Assembly (NCBI RefSeq): GCF_947500045.1
Contig: NZ_CANMQQ010000003.1
Location: forward strand, 248,001-312,000
Origin: an uncultured Ruegeria sp.
Lineage (GTDB): Bacteria; Pseudomonadota; Alphaproteobacteria; Rhodobacterales; Rhodobacteraceae
Length of the DNA stretch: 64,000 nt
Reading direction: 5' to 3'
The translations under genes were made by a program, and so were the position numbers. Position 1 is the first letter of the stretch. The number at the start of each line of letters is the position of its first letter. The notes under the pieces are model-generated. The model had not been told where the DNA came from. It saw only the letters and a program-made list of their open reading frames with translations, and did no database searches. Of this stretch, positions 1 through 8,065 are shown piece by piece.

Positions 1-269
1 AGGTGTGAACCTTGAACTACACGCAGAGGCCCCCGTGGTATGCTTCTCAGGCCGACTACGGGGGTTCATTCCAACAAATGACCTACGCACACTCCACATA
101 GGGGTGCTAATATGACAAGCGGTAACGCCGTCAAATCGAAACACAATCGTGAATTTGTGCAATTGGGGTTAGCCAGACTAAAGCCGCATTTACTGACATT
201 TAAAGCAAAGTTAGCCAAGTTATCGCGTTGTAATAAAACACATTTTTTTGCCCCTCCGGGCCTACCAAA
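1..269. other. non-coding left edge with one hairpin
   Basis: No convincing gene is seen here. Positions 30-39 and 55-64 form a 10-bp stem (CCCCCGTGGT / ACTACGGGGG) with one G-T wobble and a 15-nt loop; no clear T-tract follows, so it may be the end of an upstream transcript or an RNA element. The rest is AT-richer than the flanking coding DNA. Confidence 0.4.
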
Positions 270-1589
270 TCACCGCCCGATGACGATATCCGCACAAAGT
301 CCGCCCATCTTTTCGCTGCTGCCCAGCCGAAGGATGCCGCCGTGCACGCGCGCAATGTCGGCGACAATCGCAAGACCCAGACCAACTCCGCTGCCCTGAT
401 TCTGGTTTCGAGCCGGGTCAAGGCGCGTGAAGGGTTTGACCGCTTCGGTGCGCTGTTCGGCGGGGATACCTGGGCCGTCATCTTCGACCCGAATGCGGAG
501 TGATTTTGGTGTCAATGACAGGCTGACCTCAGCCCGCGAACCATAGCGAATCGCGTTGCCGATTAGGTTCTCGACCGCCCTGCGTATCGCCGTCGGACGC
601 AGCATCGCGGTTCCTTGTCCTTCGACCGAAACCAGTTCGACCTTCTGACCTGCACGCTGTGCATCATCGATAATCTGGCTTAGCCATATTTCAGGCTCTA
701 CCACCTCGGGTGAGCTTTCCGCCGTTCCCCGCGCAAAGTCCAAAAACGCATCCAGCAGCGATTGCATCTCGTCCACATCCTGCAACAGCGGGGCTGCCTC
801 TTCTTCCGGTAGCAAAGCAAGACCCAATTTAAGCCGTGTCAAAGGCGTCCTCAGGTCGTGGCTGACACCTGACAACATCAAAGTGCGCTGTTCGATCTGC
901 CGCTCGATTCGGGAGCGCATGTCGACAAAAGCATTGCCCGCTGCGCGCACCTCAATAGCGCCGCCAGGTGAGTATGGCACCACGCGTCCACGACCAAACG
1001 CCTGCGCCGCATCCGCAAGGCGCGTAATCGGTCGTAGTTGATTGCGCATATAAAGAAACGAGATCGTGGTAATCAGAGCCGCAAAGAAAACCATCGTTAC
1101 GATAAGCTGATGTGGCGCAGTCGGCGACAGGCGTCGCCGATCGAAACTCAGCTCCAGCGTGCCTAGATCGGTTGCCAAATACAGCCGCACCTCCTGCCCA
1201 TTCGGCAGCGCAATGTCCTCCATTTGGGGCAGCAGCGTGCGCATTTCGGCGTCAACTTGCGGGGCGATAAAATCATACCACCGGCGCTTGCCAACCTGCG
1301 GCTCTTGATTCACAGGTAAAAATCGAGCTGTCATATTCAGCGCCGCAAGGTCTGACCGTGCAGCCGCCAACGCCTGTTGCTGTGTCTCGGTCCCTTCCAT
1401 TACACCTAGCACCAGCGTCACCTCGCGTGCGGCTGTGCGGGTCATCTGGGCGGTAACCTCTTCAAGGTGCTTTTGCAGAAATGCAATCGCAACAACCAAA
1501 AGCACTACGATAACCGGCAATGCCAGAATAAGTGCGGCACGCGCATAAAGGCTGCGCGGCATATAGAGTTTGAGCCATCGGGTCGACAT
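270..1589 (-). CDS. EnvZ-like sensor histidine kinase
   Basis: A 439-residue inner-membrane sensor kinase. Seen: membrane segments at about residues 13-38 and 159-180 enclosing a periplasmic domain of about 120 residues, a HAMP linker from about 182, the H-box GVSHDLRTPLTR with phospho-accepting His244, an N-box (ENLIGNAIRYG) near 330-340, the G1 box DDGPGIP near 360 and the G2 box GVGLGLAI near 391. This layout matches the EnvZ/OmpR class, which autophosphorylates and passes phosphate to a DNA-binding regulator. The start is ATG. No response regulator is encoded beside it in this window: the upstream neighbour is a divergent hydrolase 44 bp away. The signal sensed cannot be read from the sequence. 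Confidence 0.9.
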   Translation of the reverse strand: MSTRWLKLYMPRSLYARAALILALPVIVVLLVVAIAFLQKHLEEVTAQMTRTAAREVTLVLGVMEGTETQQQALAAARSDLAALNMTARFLPVNQEPQVGKRRWYDFIAPQVDAEMRTLLPQMEDIALPNGQEVRLYLATDLGTLELSFDRRRLSPTAPHQLIVTMVFFAALITTISFLYMRNQLRPITRLADAAQAFGRGRVVPYSPGGAIEVRAAGNAFVDMRSRIERQIEQRTLMLSGVSHDLRTPLTRLKLGLALLPEEEAAPLLQDVDEMQSLLDAFLDFARGTAESSPEVVEPEIWLSQIIDDAQRAGQKVELVSVEGQGTAMLRPTAIRRAVENLIGNAIRYGSRAEVSLSLTPKSLRIRVEDDGPGIPAEQRTEAVKPFTRLDPARNQNQGSGVGLGLAIVADIARVHGGILRLGSSEKMGGLCADIVIGR

Positions 1590-1633
1590 GCGCTAAACCT
1601 AGCGGGCTGCCCGGGCAAGAGGAAGAGGTCAGA

Positions 1634-2548
1634 ATGCAAGCGCCAGACGATTTCGACCCAGCGCCCGGACGCGCCTATCAACTCGCCCCCGGCCTCAGAC
1701 GCCTACTTGCGCCCAATCCTTCGCCCATGACCTATCGCGGCACCAACACCTATCTTTTGGGAGAGAAAGATATTGCCGTTATTGACCCGGGACCGCTGAG
1801 CGATGTGCATTTGCAGGCCATTCTTGATGCACTGCAACCCGGTCAACGGATAAGCCACATATTTGTCACCCATACTCATCTGGATCATTCCCCCCTTGCC
1901 GCCCCGCTTGCAAAATGTACCGGCGCGCCTGTGCTGGCCTTTGGGGGTCCGCAGGCGGGGCGTAGCGACGTGATGAACGAACTCGCACAGAACGGCCTTG
2001 CCGGTGGTGGTGAGGGGATCGATGCCGATTTCCACGCCGATATCGAGCTTGAGGACGGTGCACATGTCACGACCGATGACTGGACGCTTGAGGTCCTCCA
2101 TACCCCCGGCCATCTGGGCAACCATATCGCACTGGCTTGGGGTGATGTCTGTTTCACCGCCGATCACGTCATGGGGTGGGCCAGTTCACTGGTTTCCCCC
2201 CCTGATGGTGACCTGACGGATTTCATGGCCGCCTGCCATCGCCTGCGCGCACGGGATTGGTCTGTTTTTCACCCGGGTCACGGTGCGCCCATCACAGCGC
2301 CAGCCGAACGGCTGGATTGGTTGATACAACACCGGTTAATGCGTGAGGCTCAGATTCTTGAACAGCTGGCCCAAGGCCCCGCCACCCCCCGCCAGCTTGC
2401 GCAGCGCATCTATACTGAAACCCCTGACGCGTTGCTGCCTGCAGCGGAGCGGAATGTTTTTGCCCATCTGGTCGATCTGAGCGGAAGATCCCAGATCGCA
2501 CCTGATGATGCGCTTTCAGCGACCTCACGATTTCGCAGGCTTGGTTAG
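1634..2548 (+). CDS. metallo-beta-lactamase-fold hydrolase (LACTB2-like)
   Basis: A 304-residue metallo-hydrolase, probably cytoplasmic since no signal peptide is visible. The metal ligands are clear: HTHLDH at 80-85, the GH at 159-160, Asp177 in FTADH, and His216 in HPGHG. After about residue 230 the chain continues into a helical region (QHRLMREAQILEQL) typical of the winged-helix extension of LACTB2-type and roseobacterial MBL proteins. The family includes thioesterases, nucleases and glyoxalase-like enzymes, so the substrate is not defined. It is transcribed divergently from the kinase gene with 44 bp between the starts; an AGAGG-like ribosome site precedes the ATG. Confidence 0.85.
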   Translation: MQAPDDFDPAPGRAYQLAPGLRRLLAPNPSPMTYRGTNTYLLGEKDIAVIDPGPLSDVHLQAILDALQPGQRISHIFVTHTHLDHSPLAAPLAKCTGAPVLAFGGPQAGRSDVMNELAQNGLAGGGEGIDADFHADIELEDGAHVTTDDWTLEVLHTPGHLGNHIALAWGDVCFTADHVMGWASSLVSPPDGDLTDFMAACHRLRARDWSVFHPGHGAPITAPAERLDWLIQHRLMREAQILEQLAQGPATPRQLAQRIYTETPDALLPAAERNVFAHLVDLSGRSQIAPDDALSATSRFRRLG

Positions 2549-2581
2549 TCGATATTTTTTTATCAGCGATGCGCTTCTCCT

Positions 2582-2610
2582 CTGGACGGCGAAAAACCGG
2601 GTTGTTATAC
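2582..2610 (+). promoter_or_regulatory. predicted promoter of first tRNA-Asn
   Basis: A CTGGAC -35 element (2582-2587), a 17-bp spacer and a TTATAC -10 element (2605-2610) lie 10 bp before the tRNA. The same elements with the same 17-bp spacing precede the second tRNA-Asn copy, and the block TCCTCTGGACGGC is shared, which supports the call. Confidence 0.6.
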
Positions 2611-2620
2611 GCCCCTCAGT

Positions 2621-2695
2621 TCCGGCGTAGCTCAGCGGTAGAGCAGTTGACTGTTAATCAATTGGTCGTAGGTTCGATCCCTACCGCCGGAGCCA
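2621..2695 (+). tRNA. tRNA-Asn (GTT), copy 1
   Basis: A 75-nt cloverleaf with the acceptor stem TCCGGCG/CGCCGGA, D-arm GCTC..GAGC, an anticodon loop CTGTTAA carrying anticodon GTT at 2653-2655, a GGTTCGATCC T-loop and an encoded CCA end. It decodes AAC/AAU. It is identical to the copy at 3960-4034. Confidence 0.97.
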
Positions 2696-2727
2696 AAATC
2701 CAAAAAATTTCTCCCCGCTTTTCAGGA

Positions 2728-2746
2728 TAGAGTTCATTGAACTCTA
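2728..2746. promoter_or_regulatory. perfect palindrome upstream of glycosyltransferase
   Basis: TAGAGTTCA, one base, then TGAACTCTA: perfect 9-bp arms. A second, imperfect hairpin (CTCCACTAC / GTAGGGAG) follows at about 2748-2771. The site sits about 150 bp before the glycosyltransferase start and could be an operator or part of a leader RNA. Nothing shows which protein would bind. Confidence 0.4.
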
Positions 2747-2895
2747 GCTCCACTACGATGCAGTAGGGAGACGGTGGTGCAATCTTGTCATTTGATTGCC
2801 TTGTCGCAGTCGAGTTTGGCGATTAGGACTCCACCCAATTTACAAAAATGGCAGAGTGATTTTCTGACAACAGGCCAACAGGAACAAGACCGGAC

Positions 2896-3777
2896 ATGAG
2901 CCATGAATACGAAATTGGGATGCTGTGGGTCGAGGGCCCGCTCAGCTATGTTGAGGTTCTTTGCGCGCAGTCATTTCTAGATGCTGGCCATCACGTAAAA
3001 CTCTACCACTATGGTGATGTAAGGAACGTGCCGGAAGGGGTACAGCTTGTCAACGGCAACACCGTACTCGGCAGCGACCGATTTATCAAACACGGGCGTA
3101 CGGGCAGCTTCGCATTGTTCTCGGACGTTTTTAGATATCATCTTCTTCGGCAAAATGATCGAATGATCTGGGCTGACCTTGATGCCTATTGCGTCAAAAC
3201 CTTTAAGTCGGAGACGGGTCATTTCTACGCATGGGAATCTGATTATCAGATTGCTGGTGGAGTATTGGGGCTGCCATCAGATAGCGAAGCACTTGGGCAA
3301 CTTCTTGAGATGACCGAAGACGAGTATGGAATTCCAGAATGGTACCCGGACGAAGAAAAAAAGCGCCTTGAAGATCTGAAGCAGGCCGGAACACCGGTCC
3401 ATGTCAGTGAGTTGCGTTGGGGTGTATGGGGTCCACATGCAGTAACTCATTTTCTGAAGAAGACAGGTGAGTCAAAATACGCATTCCCAGAGCATTGGCT
3501 CTATCCCATTAGCTTCAAGAACCGCCGATTCTTAATGCGTGGAAAAATGGCTCGTAAAGTTCGGCGAGCAGTGACTGAAGATACATACTCCGTTCACTTC
3601 TATGGGCGAAGGGTTCGGCAATTTCTATCTACTCTCGGAGGGCTTCCCGAACCAGGCAGCTACATGGAACACTTGTTGAAAAATCACAACATTGATACCG
3701 CTGCTGCCCCCATCTTTACGCGGCAGGAACGCGAAGCCCAAAAAGCAGCTCAGAACATGAACTTACCTGAGACCTAA
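2896..3777 (+). CDS. glycosyltransferase with DXD motif (GT32-like)
   Basis: A 293-residue protein resembling the DXD-containing sugar transferases of the Gly_transf_sug/GT32 type. The telling stretch is SDVFRYHLL followed by IWADLDAYCV, where Asp94-x-Asp96 would hold the metal and nucleotide-sugar. No signal peptide or membrane segment is seen, so it probably works on the cytoplasmic face in surface-polysaccharide or lipid glycosylation; the sugar and acceptor are unknown. An AGGAACAAG ribosome site precedes the ATG. It is alone, with AT-richer codon use than its neighbours, between two identical tRNA-Asn genes, which suggests an acquired islet. Family assignment rests on the motif only. Confidence 0.75.
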   Translation: MSHEYEIGMLWVEGPLSYVEVLCAQSFLDAGHHVKLYHYGDVRNVPEGVQLVNGNTVLGSDRFIKHGRTGSFALFSDVFRYHLLRQNDRMIWADLDAYCVKTFKSETGHFYAWESDYQIAGGVLGLPSDSEALGQLLEMTEDEYGIPEWYPDEEKKRLEDLKQAGTPVHVSELRWGVWGPHAVTHFLKKTGESKYAFPEHWLYPISFKNRRFLMRGKMARKVRRAVTEDTYSVHFYGRRVRQFLSTLGGLPEPGSYMEHLLKNHNIDTAAAPIFTRQEREAQKAAQNMNLPET

Positions 3778-3918
3778 ATCAGTAGGTGGTCTGGGGGTAT
3801 TCTGCAGCAATCCAACTTGTTAAGGCATTACTCAGTTTGAATAATGTTGGCCTTTTCACTCTTGCGATCACCTTGATTTCTCGCTGAATCAGTTTTGCCT
3901 AAAAAAGCACCTTATCCT

Positions 3919-3947
3919 CTGGACGGCACAAAATCAGATTGCTATAC
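3919..3947 (+). promoter_or_regulatory. predicted promoter of second tRNA-Asn
   Basis: CTGGAC (3919-3924), 17 bp, CTATAC (3942-3947), ending 12 bp before the tRNA. It matches the promoter of copy 1 in element sequence and spacing, so the duplicated unit includes promoter and gene. Confidence 0.6.
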
Positions 3948-3959
3948 GGCGCGAACCGT

Positions 3960-4034
3960 TCCGGCGTAGCTCAGCGGTAGAGCAGTTGACTGTTAATCAA
4001 TTGGTCGTAGGTTCGATCCCTACCGCCGGAGCCA
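3960..4034 (+). tRNA. tRNA-Asn (GTT), copy 2
   Basis: The 75 nt are identical to the gene at 2621-2695, including anticodon GTT and the encoded CCA. Sequences 3' of the two copies differ, while the upstream 40 bp are related. Its 3' end lies 17 bp from the stop codon of the convergent acyl-CoA synthetase gene. Confidence 0.97.
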
Positions 4035-4051
4035 TTCTTCCCTGACTGGCC

Positions 4052-5671
4052 CTATCCCATCAGCGCATCACTGAAATCCGCGCGCAGGTTGCGTTTCAGA
4101 ACCTTTCCGGTTGCGTTCAACGGCAGAGCGTCGACGAATACTACCTTGTCCGGCACTTGCCATTTGGCGATTTTACCATCGAAATAGGATATCAGATCCT
4201 GTTCGGTTGGTTCTTCGCCCTCGGCCTTAACAGCGACCAATAGCGGCCGTTCATCCCATTTCGGATGCGGAACCCCAACAACGGCAGCAGTAGCCAGTTG
4301 AGGATGCGCGACAGCGATATTCTCCAACTCGACCGAGCTGATCCATTCACCACCCGATTTGATGATGTCCTTAGAACGGTCGCGAATGGTCATGTAACCG
4401 TCAGGGTCCAGTGTTGCCACGTCGCCAGTTGCGAACCAGCCATCTTGCAGCAATGCCTCATCTTGCATGTGGAAATAACTGTCCAGCACCCAGTGCCCGC
4501 GTACCATCAGATCGCCCTGTGTCTCACCGTCATGCGGGAGATCGTTGCCGTCATCGTCGACGATTTTAAGCTCAACTCCAAATGGCGGGCGGCCCTGACT
4601 CTCACGCAGCTTGTACTGGGCCTCAAGCGGCATCCCCAGATGTTTCGCCATCGGATAATTCGTAGTGCCCAGTGGGCTCATCTCGCTCATTCCCCAGGCG
4701 TGAACGGTATCGACACCATAGGTCTCGCGGAAGGTTTCGATCATCGAGGGTGGACATGCCGAGCCTCCGATCACTGTGCGATTGAGGCTTTCCAGTTTTG
4801 TTCCGCACTTCGCGGCATGAGCCAGCAGCCCCTGCCAAATGGTTGGCACCCCCATCGCCAACGTTACCCCATAAGTGTCAATCAGATCGACCAGCGCTTC
4901 ACCATGCAGGCCAGGCCCTGGCATTACCATTCGCGAGCCCGACATTGCGCTGGCATAGGGCGAGCCCCACGCGTTGACATGGAACATCGGCACCACCGGC
5001 ATCACCACATCCATGGCGGAAAAGCCGATCACATCCTTCGTGTTAGACGCAAAACTGTGCAGCACCGTAGACCGGTGCGAATAGAGAACGCCTTTGGGAT
5101 TACCCGTCGTGCCTGACGTGTAACAAAGACTGGAGGCGGTATTTTCATCAAAGTCGGGCCACGTGTAGTCATCATCACCGGTTTCGATCAACTCATCATA
5201 AAAGACCACTCCGGGCACTTGTGATGCCACCTCTTCATCTCGTGCGCCCATCAGCACATAGTGCTGCACTTCGGTCAGATGCCCGTGCAGCGCAGCCACC
5301 AATGGCAGAAAGGTTGCATCGAAGAACAGAACCCGGTCCTGTGCGTGGTTGATGATATAGGTCAGCTGTTCGGGAAACAGACGCGGGTTGATCGTGTGAC
5401 ACACAAAGCCCGCGCCAGAAACGGCATAGTAAATCTCAAGGTGCCGGCGGTTGTTCCAAGCCAGTGTGCCGATGCGATCTTGTGGCTGCAACCCCAGTTT
5501 CGAAAGCGCCGAGGCCATCCGCCGAGAATTTCGTGCAATTCCGGCCCAATTGGTCTCGGTCACGGTGCCGTCTGTTTCGACCGAGATGATCTCGGTCTGG
5601 CCGTGATAGCGTTCGGCGTGATCAATCAGCGACGAAATCAGCAAAGGCTGCGTCATCATCTGTCCCAGCAT
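4052..5671 (-). CDS. medium/long-chain acyl-CoA synthetase
   Basis: A 539-residue member of the ANL superfamily, which activates a carboxylic acid with ATP to an acyl-adenylate and then transfers it to CoA. The P-loop YTSGTTGNPKG lies near residue 184, the adenylate-binding HAWGMSEMSP follows, then the hinge ATGDVATLDPDGY, the A8 motif and the C-terminal lysine motif LPLNATGKVLKR. It most resembles fatty-acyl-CoA ligases used in beta-oxidation. I place the start at the ATG preceded by GGAGGA with a 6-nt spacer; an in-frame ATG 15 bp upstream lacks such a site. It is a single-gene unit with a small palindrome 70 bp upstream. Confidence 0.88.
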   Translation of the reverse strand: MLGQMMTQPLLISSLIDHAERYHGQTEIISVETDGTVTETNWAGIARNSRRMASALSKLGLQPQDRIGTLAWNNRRHLEIYYAVSGAGFVCHTINPRLFPEQLTYIINHAQDRVLFFDATFLPLVAALHGHLTEVQHYVLMGARDEEVASQVPGVVFYDELIETGDDDYTWPDFDENTASSLCYTSGTTGNPKGVLYSHRSTVLHSFASNTKDVIGFSAMDVVMPVVPMFHVNAWGSPYASAMSGSRMVMPGPGLHGEALVDLIDTYGVTLAMGVPTIWQGLLAHAAKCGTKLESLNRTVIGGSACPPSMIETFRETYGVDTVHAWGMSEMSPLGTTNYPMAKHLGMPLEAQYKLRESQGRPPFGVELKIVDDDGNDLPHDGETQGDLMVRGHWVLDSYFHMQDEALLQDGWFATGDVATLDPDGYMTIRDRSKDIIKSGGEWISSVELENIAVAHPQLATAAVVGVPHPKWDERPLLVAVKAEGEEPTEQDLISYFDGKIAKWQVPDKVVFVDALPLNATGKVLKRNLRADFSDALMG

Positions 5672-5740
5672 GGACATTCCTCCCATCGTCAGCGCATGAC
5701 CGCGCCCTTGGTCCTTGGCAATGACCCTGCCAAGAATTCA

Positions 5741-5753
5741 ATTGTCTGACAAT
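5741..5753. promoter_or_regulatory. candidate operator before acyl-CoA synthetase
   Basis: ATTGTC-T-GACAAT is a perfect 6-bp inverted repeat with a 1-nt spacer, about 70 bp upstream of the chosen start of the acyl-CoA synthetase. Position and symmetry fit a dimeric repressor site such as a TetR-family regulator of fatty-acid use; the regulator is not in the window. Confidence 0.3.
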
Positions 5754-5776
5754 AAAAGAGTGCAGCCGGGTGCCGC
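5754..5776 (-). terminator. weak terminator after pgi
   Basis: Immediately after the pgi stop, minus-strand GCGGC-ACCCG-GCAGC-type arms (plus 5762-5766 and 5772-5776, one wobble) form a 5-bp stem, then ACTC and TTTT. It is short, but it is the only hairpin at the end of the zwf-pgl-pgi operon. Confidence 0.4.
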
Positions 5777-5777
5777 G

Positions 5778-7388
5778 TCAACCGCGATGGCGCAACGCGT
5801 AATCGACCAAAGCAGCAGTTGATCCGTCCTTACCCACGGTACTGACCTCACCATCGACTATGGGACCAAGCGAAGTGGCCAGTTCCTTGCCCAGTTCAAC
5901 GCCCCATTGATCGAACGAGTTGATGCCTAGCAGCACGCCTTCGACAAACACACGATGTTCGTACAACGCGACGATCTGGCCCAGCACATAAGGCGTAAGC
6001 TGCGGATACATCAGCGTGGTTGAGGGCCGGTTCCCCGAGAACACACGATGGCGCGCCTGACGTTCAAGTTCATCTCCGGTCAGGCCCTTTTCCTCCATCT
6101 GCGCCCGCGCTTCATCAAGTGATCGACCGCGCATCAGAGCCTCGGACTGAGCAAAGCAATTGGCCAGCAGCAACCGATGATGATGTGTCAATTCTGGCTC
6201 GTGCCCTTCGGCGGCGGCCATGAACTCGCAGGGGATCACATCGGTGCCCTGATGAATCAACTGATAAAATGCGTGCTGCCCATTGGTGCCGGGTTCACCC
6301 CAGACCACCGGACCGGATGGTACCGTAAGATCGCTGCCATCCATCGCGACGGATTTGCCGTTCGATTCCATTTCAAGCTGTTGAAAATACGCCGGGAGAC
6401 GCAGCAGGCGTTGATCATACGGCAATACCGCACGGCTGGCATGACCAAGCACCTGACGGTGCCAGACACCTACAAGCGCCAGCATGACCGGAACATTCTC
6501 CGCCCATTCTGCCGAGCGAAAATGCAAATCCATCGCCTGTCCACCGCGCAGGAAAGAATCGAACGCGTTTGAGCCGACGGCGATCATGACTGGTAAGCCA
6601 ACCGGCCCCCAAACGGAATAGCGCCCGCCCACCCAGTCGGCGAAGCCGAACACGCGTGCCTCGGGGATACCAAACGCTTGCGTCTTATCAACCGCGCTTG
6701 AAACCGCCGCAAACTGTTGCGACGGGTCCCCACCGCCATCCACCATCCATGCCCGCGCTGTCCGTGCATTGGTCATGGTTTCAATGGTTGTGAAGGTCTT
6801 GGAGGCGACGATCACCAAGGTCCGTGTCGGATCAAGTGGTCGCAACGTATCCGCGATATGCGCACCATCCACGTTCGAGACATAGTGCAGCCTTGGCCCA
6901 TCGTGGTATTGCGACAGCGCATGGGTCGCCATGACCGGCCCCAAGTCTGAGCCGCCAATGCCGATATTCACCACGTCAGTAAAACTGCCCCCTGCCCCCT
7001 TGATCGCCCCGCCACGCACCTCTTCGGCGAACACACGCATCCTTTGCAGTGTATCCAGAACGTCTGGCATCACGTCCTGACCATCAACTTCGACTGGTCC
7101 ACCATCAAGGTTGCGCAACGCAGTGTGCAGCACCGAACGCCCTTCGGTCTCATTGATCTTTTCGCCCGCAAACATCGCAGCCCGGCGATCAGCCAGGTTG
7201 GCCTGGTCACAAAGTTGGATAAGTGCTGACCTGATATCGTCGTCGATCTGCGTTTTTGAATAATCAAACAACATGTCGCCGGTCGAGGCCGAGAAGCCCT
7301 GTGCCCTGTTTGAATCCGCGTCGAACAGATCAAGTATCCGGCGGCCTTTCAGGGACGCCGCAAAAGAGTTCAGTTGATCCAATTGCAT
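5778..7388 (-). CDS. pgi: glucose-6-phosphate isomerase
   Basis: A 536-residue phosphoglucose isomerase interconverting glucose-6-phosphate and fructose-6-phosphate in the cytoplasm. Family signatures are visible: the phosphate-binding [12 protein letters not shown] near residue 145 and the C-terminal [19 protein letters not shown] block with the catalytic region. Length matches bacterial Pgi. The ATG follows a GGAG site 8 nt upstream, and the gene begins 5 bp after pgl ends, making it the third gene of the zwf-pgl-pgi operon. In marine Rhodobacteraceae this set usually feeds the Entner-Doudoroff route, with Pgi returning fructose-6-phosphate or supplying precursors. Confidence 0.97.
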   Translation of the reverse strand: MQLDQLNSFAASLKGRRILDLFDADSNRAQGFSASTGDMLFDYSKTQIDDDIRSALIQLCDQANLADRRAAMFAGEKINETEGRSVLHTALRNLDGGPVEVDGQDVMPDVLDTLQRMRVFAEEVRGGAIKGAGGSFTDVVNIGIGGSDLGPVMATHALSQYHDGPRLHYVSNVDGAHIADTLRPLDPTRTLVIVASKTFTTIETMTNARTARAWMVDGGGDPSQQFAAVSSAVDKTQAFGIPEARVFGFADWVGGRYSVWGPVGLPVMIAVGSNAFDSFLRGGQAMDLHFRSAEWAENVPVMLALVGVWHRQVLGHASRAVLPYDQRLLRLPAYFQQLEMESNGKSVAMDGSDLTVPSGPVVWGEPGTNGQHAFYQLIHQGTDVIPCEFMAAAEGHEPELTHHHRLLLANCFAQSEALMRGRSLDEARAQMEEKGLTGDELERQARHRVFSGNRPSTTLMYPQLTPYVLGQIVALYEHRVFVEGVLLGINSFDQWGVELGKELATSLGPIVDGEVSTVGKDGSTAALVDYALRHRG

Positions 7389-7393
7389 CGCGA

Positions 7394-8065
7394 TTACTCC
7401 GCCCAGTGAACTGTCATGCCACTCAGCACAGCTGCGATCGGGGCCTCCTCGGGCGGCAATGACATGGCACGGTCCAGAGCATCCCGCTTGGCTCCTCCAA
7501 ATATGACAAGGTGTTTCGACATCGCGCCCTCCAAAACCGGTGCGGTCAGTGTGATCCGCACCTCAGGCTGCACGTCTGTGCGTGCCACTGCCAATGTCGG
7601 CGCATGGTTATCCAACGCGGCGGACAAGCCTTCCATCCCGGGAAAGAGCGAAGCAGTGTGCATATCCTCCCCCATGCCCAACACCAGTACCGATAAAGGC
7701 AAAACCGGGTTAATCAGGCTTTCGATCTCGGGCAATACCGCCTCGGGCTCGTGACCCGCGACATACAGAGGGATGTATTGCGCGACGGATGCGCGGCTGG
7801 TCAGCAGCCTTTCACGGATCAATCGCTCGTTCGAGCGTTCGTGATCCCCCGGCAAACATCGTTCATCGGTGGGCAAAACACGCACGCGATCCCAATCCAG
7901 ATCAGCCGCACATAACCCATCGAACACAGGCCCCGGTGTGGTACCGCCGGGAACGGCCAGCGAGACGGCATCGTGGTGCAGCAACGCGGCCTCAAGGTCG
8001 CCAGCTAATGCGTTCGCTACATCAATTGCCAGCATATCACGATCGGCGTATTCTTTGATATTCAT
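7394..8065 (-). CDS. pgl: 6-phosphogluconolactonase
   Basis: A 223-residue DevB/Pgl-type lactonase that hydrolyses 6-phosphogluconolactone, the Zwf product, to 6-phosphogluconate. The N-terminal [17 protein letters not shown], the [18 protein letters not shown] block and [17 protein letters not shown] are all diagnostic of the glucosamine-6-phosphate isomerase-like fold. The ATG overlaps the zwf stop (ATGA), so the two are translationally coupled. It is slightly shorter than many DevB proteins but has every conserved block. Confidence 0.95.
   Translation of the reverse strand: MNIKEYADRDMLAIDVANALAGDLEAALLHHDAVSLAVPGGTTPGPVFDGLCAADLDWDRVRVLPTDERCLPGDHERSNERLIRERLLTSRASVAQYIPLYVAGHEPEAVLPEIESLINPVLPLSVLVLGMGEDMHTASLFPGMEGLSAALDNHAPTLAVARTDVQPEVRITLTAPVLEGAMSKHLVIFGGAKRDALDRAMSLPPEEAPIAAVLSGMTVHWAE

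Noticed and set aside
241-269. A terminator for the sensor kinase gene
   Set aside because: The GCCC-CTCC-GGGC stem is followed on the minus strand by A, not T, residues.
112-399. A 95-codon plus-strand ORF with an AGGGG stretch before ATG
   Set aside because: Nearly half lies antisense to the kinase C-terminus and it has no recognisable domain; the tail is a frame shadow rich in Pro and Arg.
2621-4034. A tRNA-integrated prophage or mobile island
   Set aside because: No integrase, phage or transfer gene lies between the tRNA copies, and the repeat is a whole promoter-tRNA unit, not just a 3' att-like end.
4265-5116. A 283-codon ORF opposite the acyl-CoA synthetase
   Set aside because: Antisense to a conserved enzyme; no motif or ribosome site.
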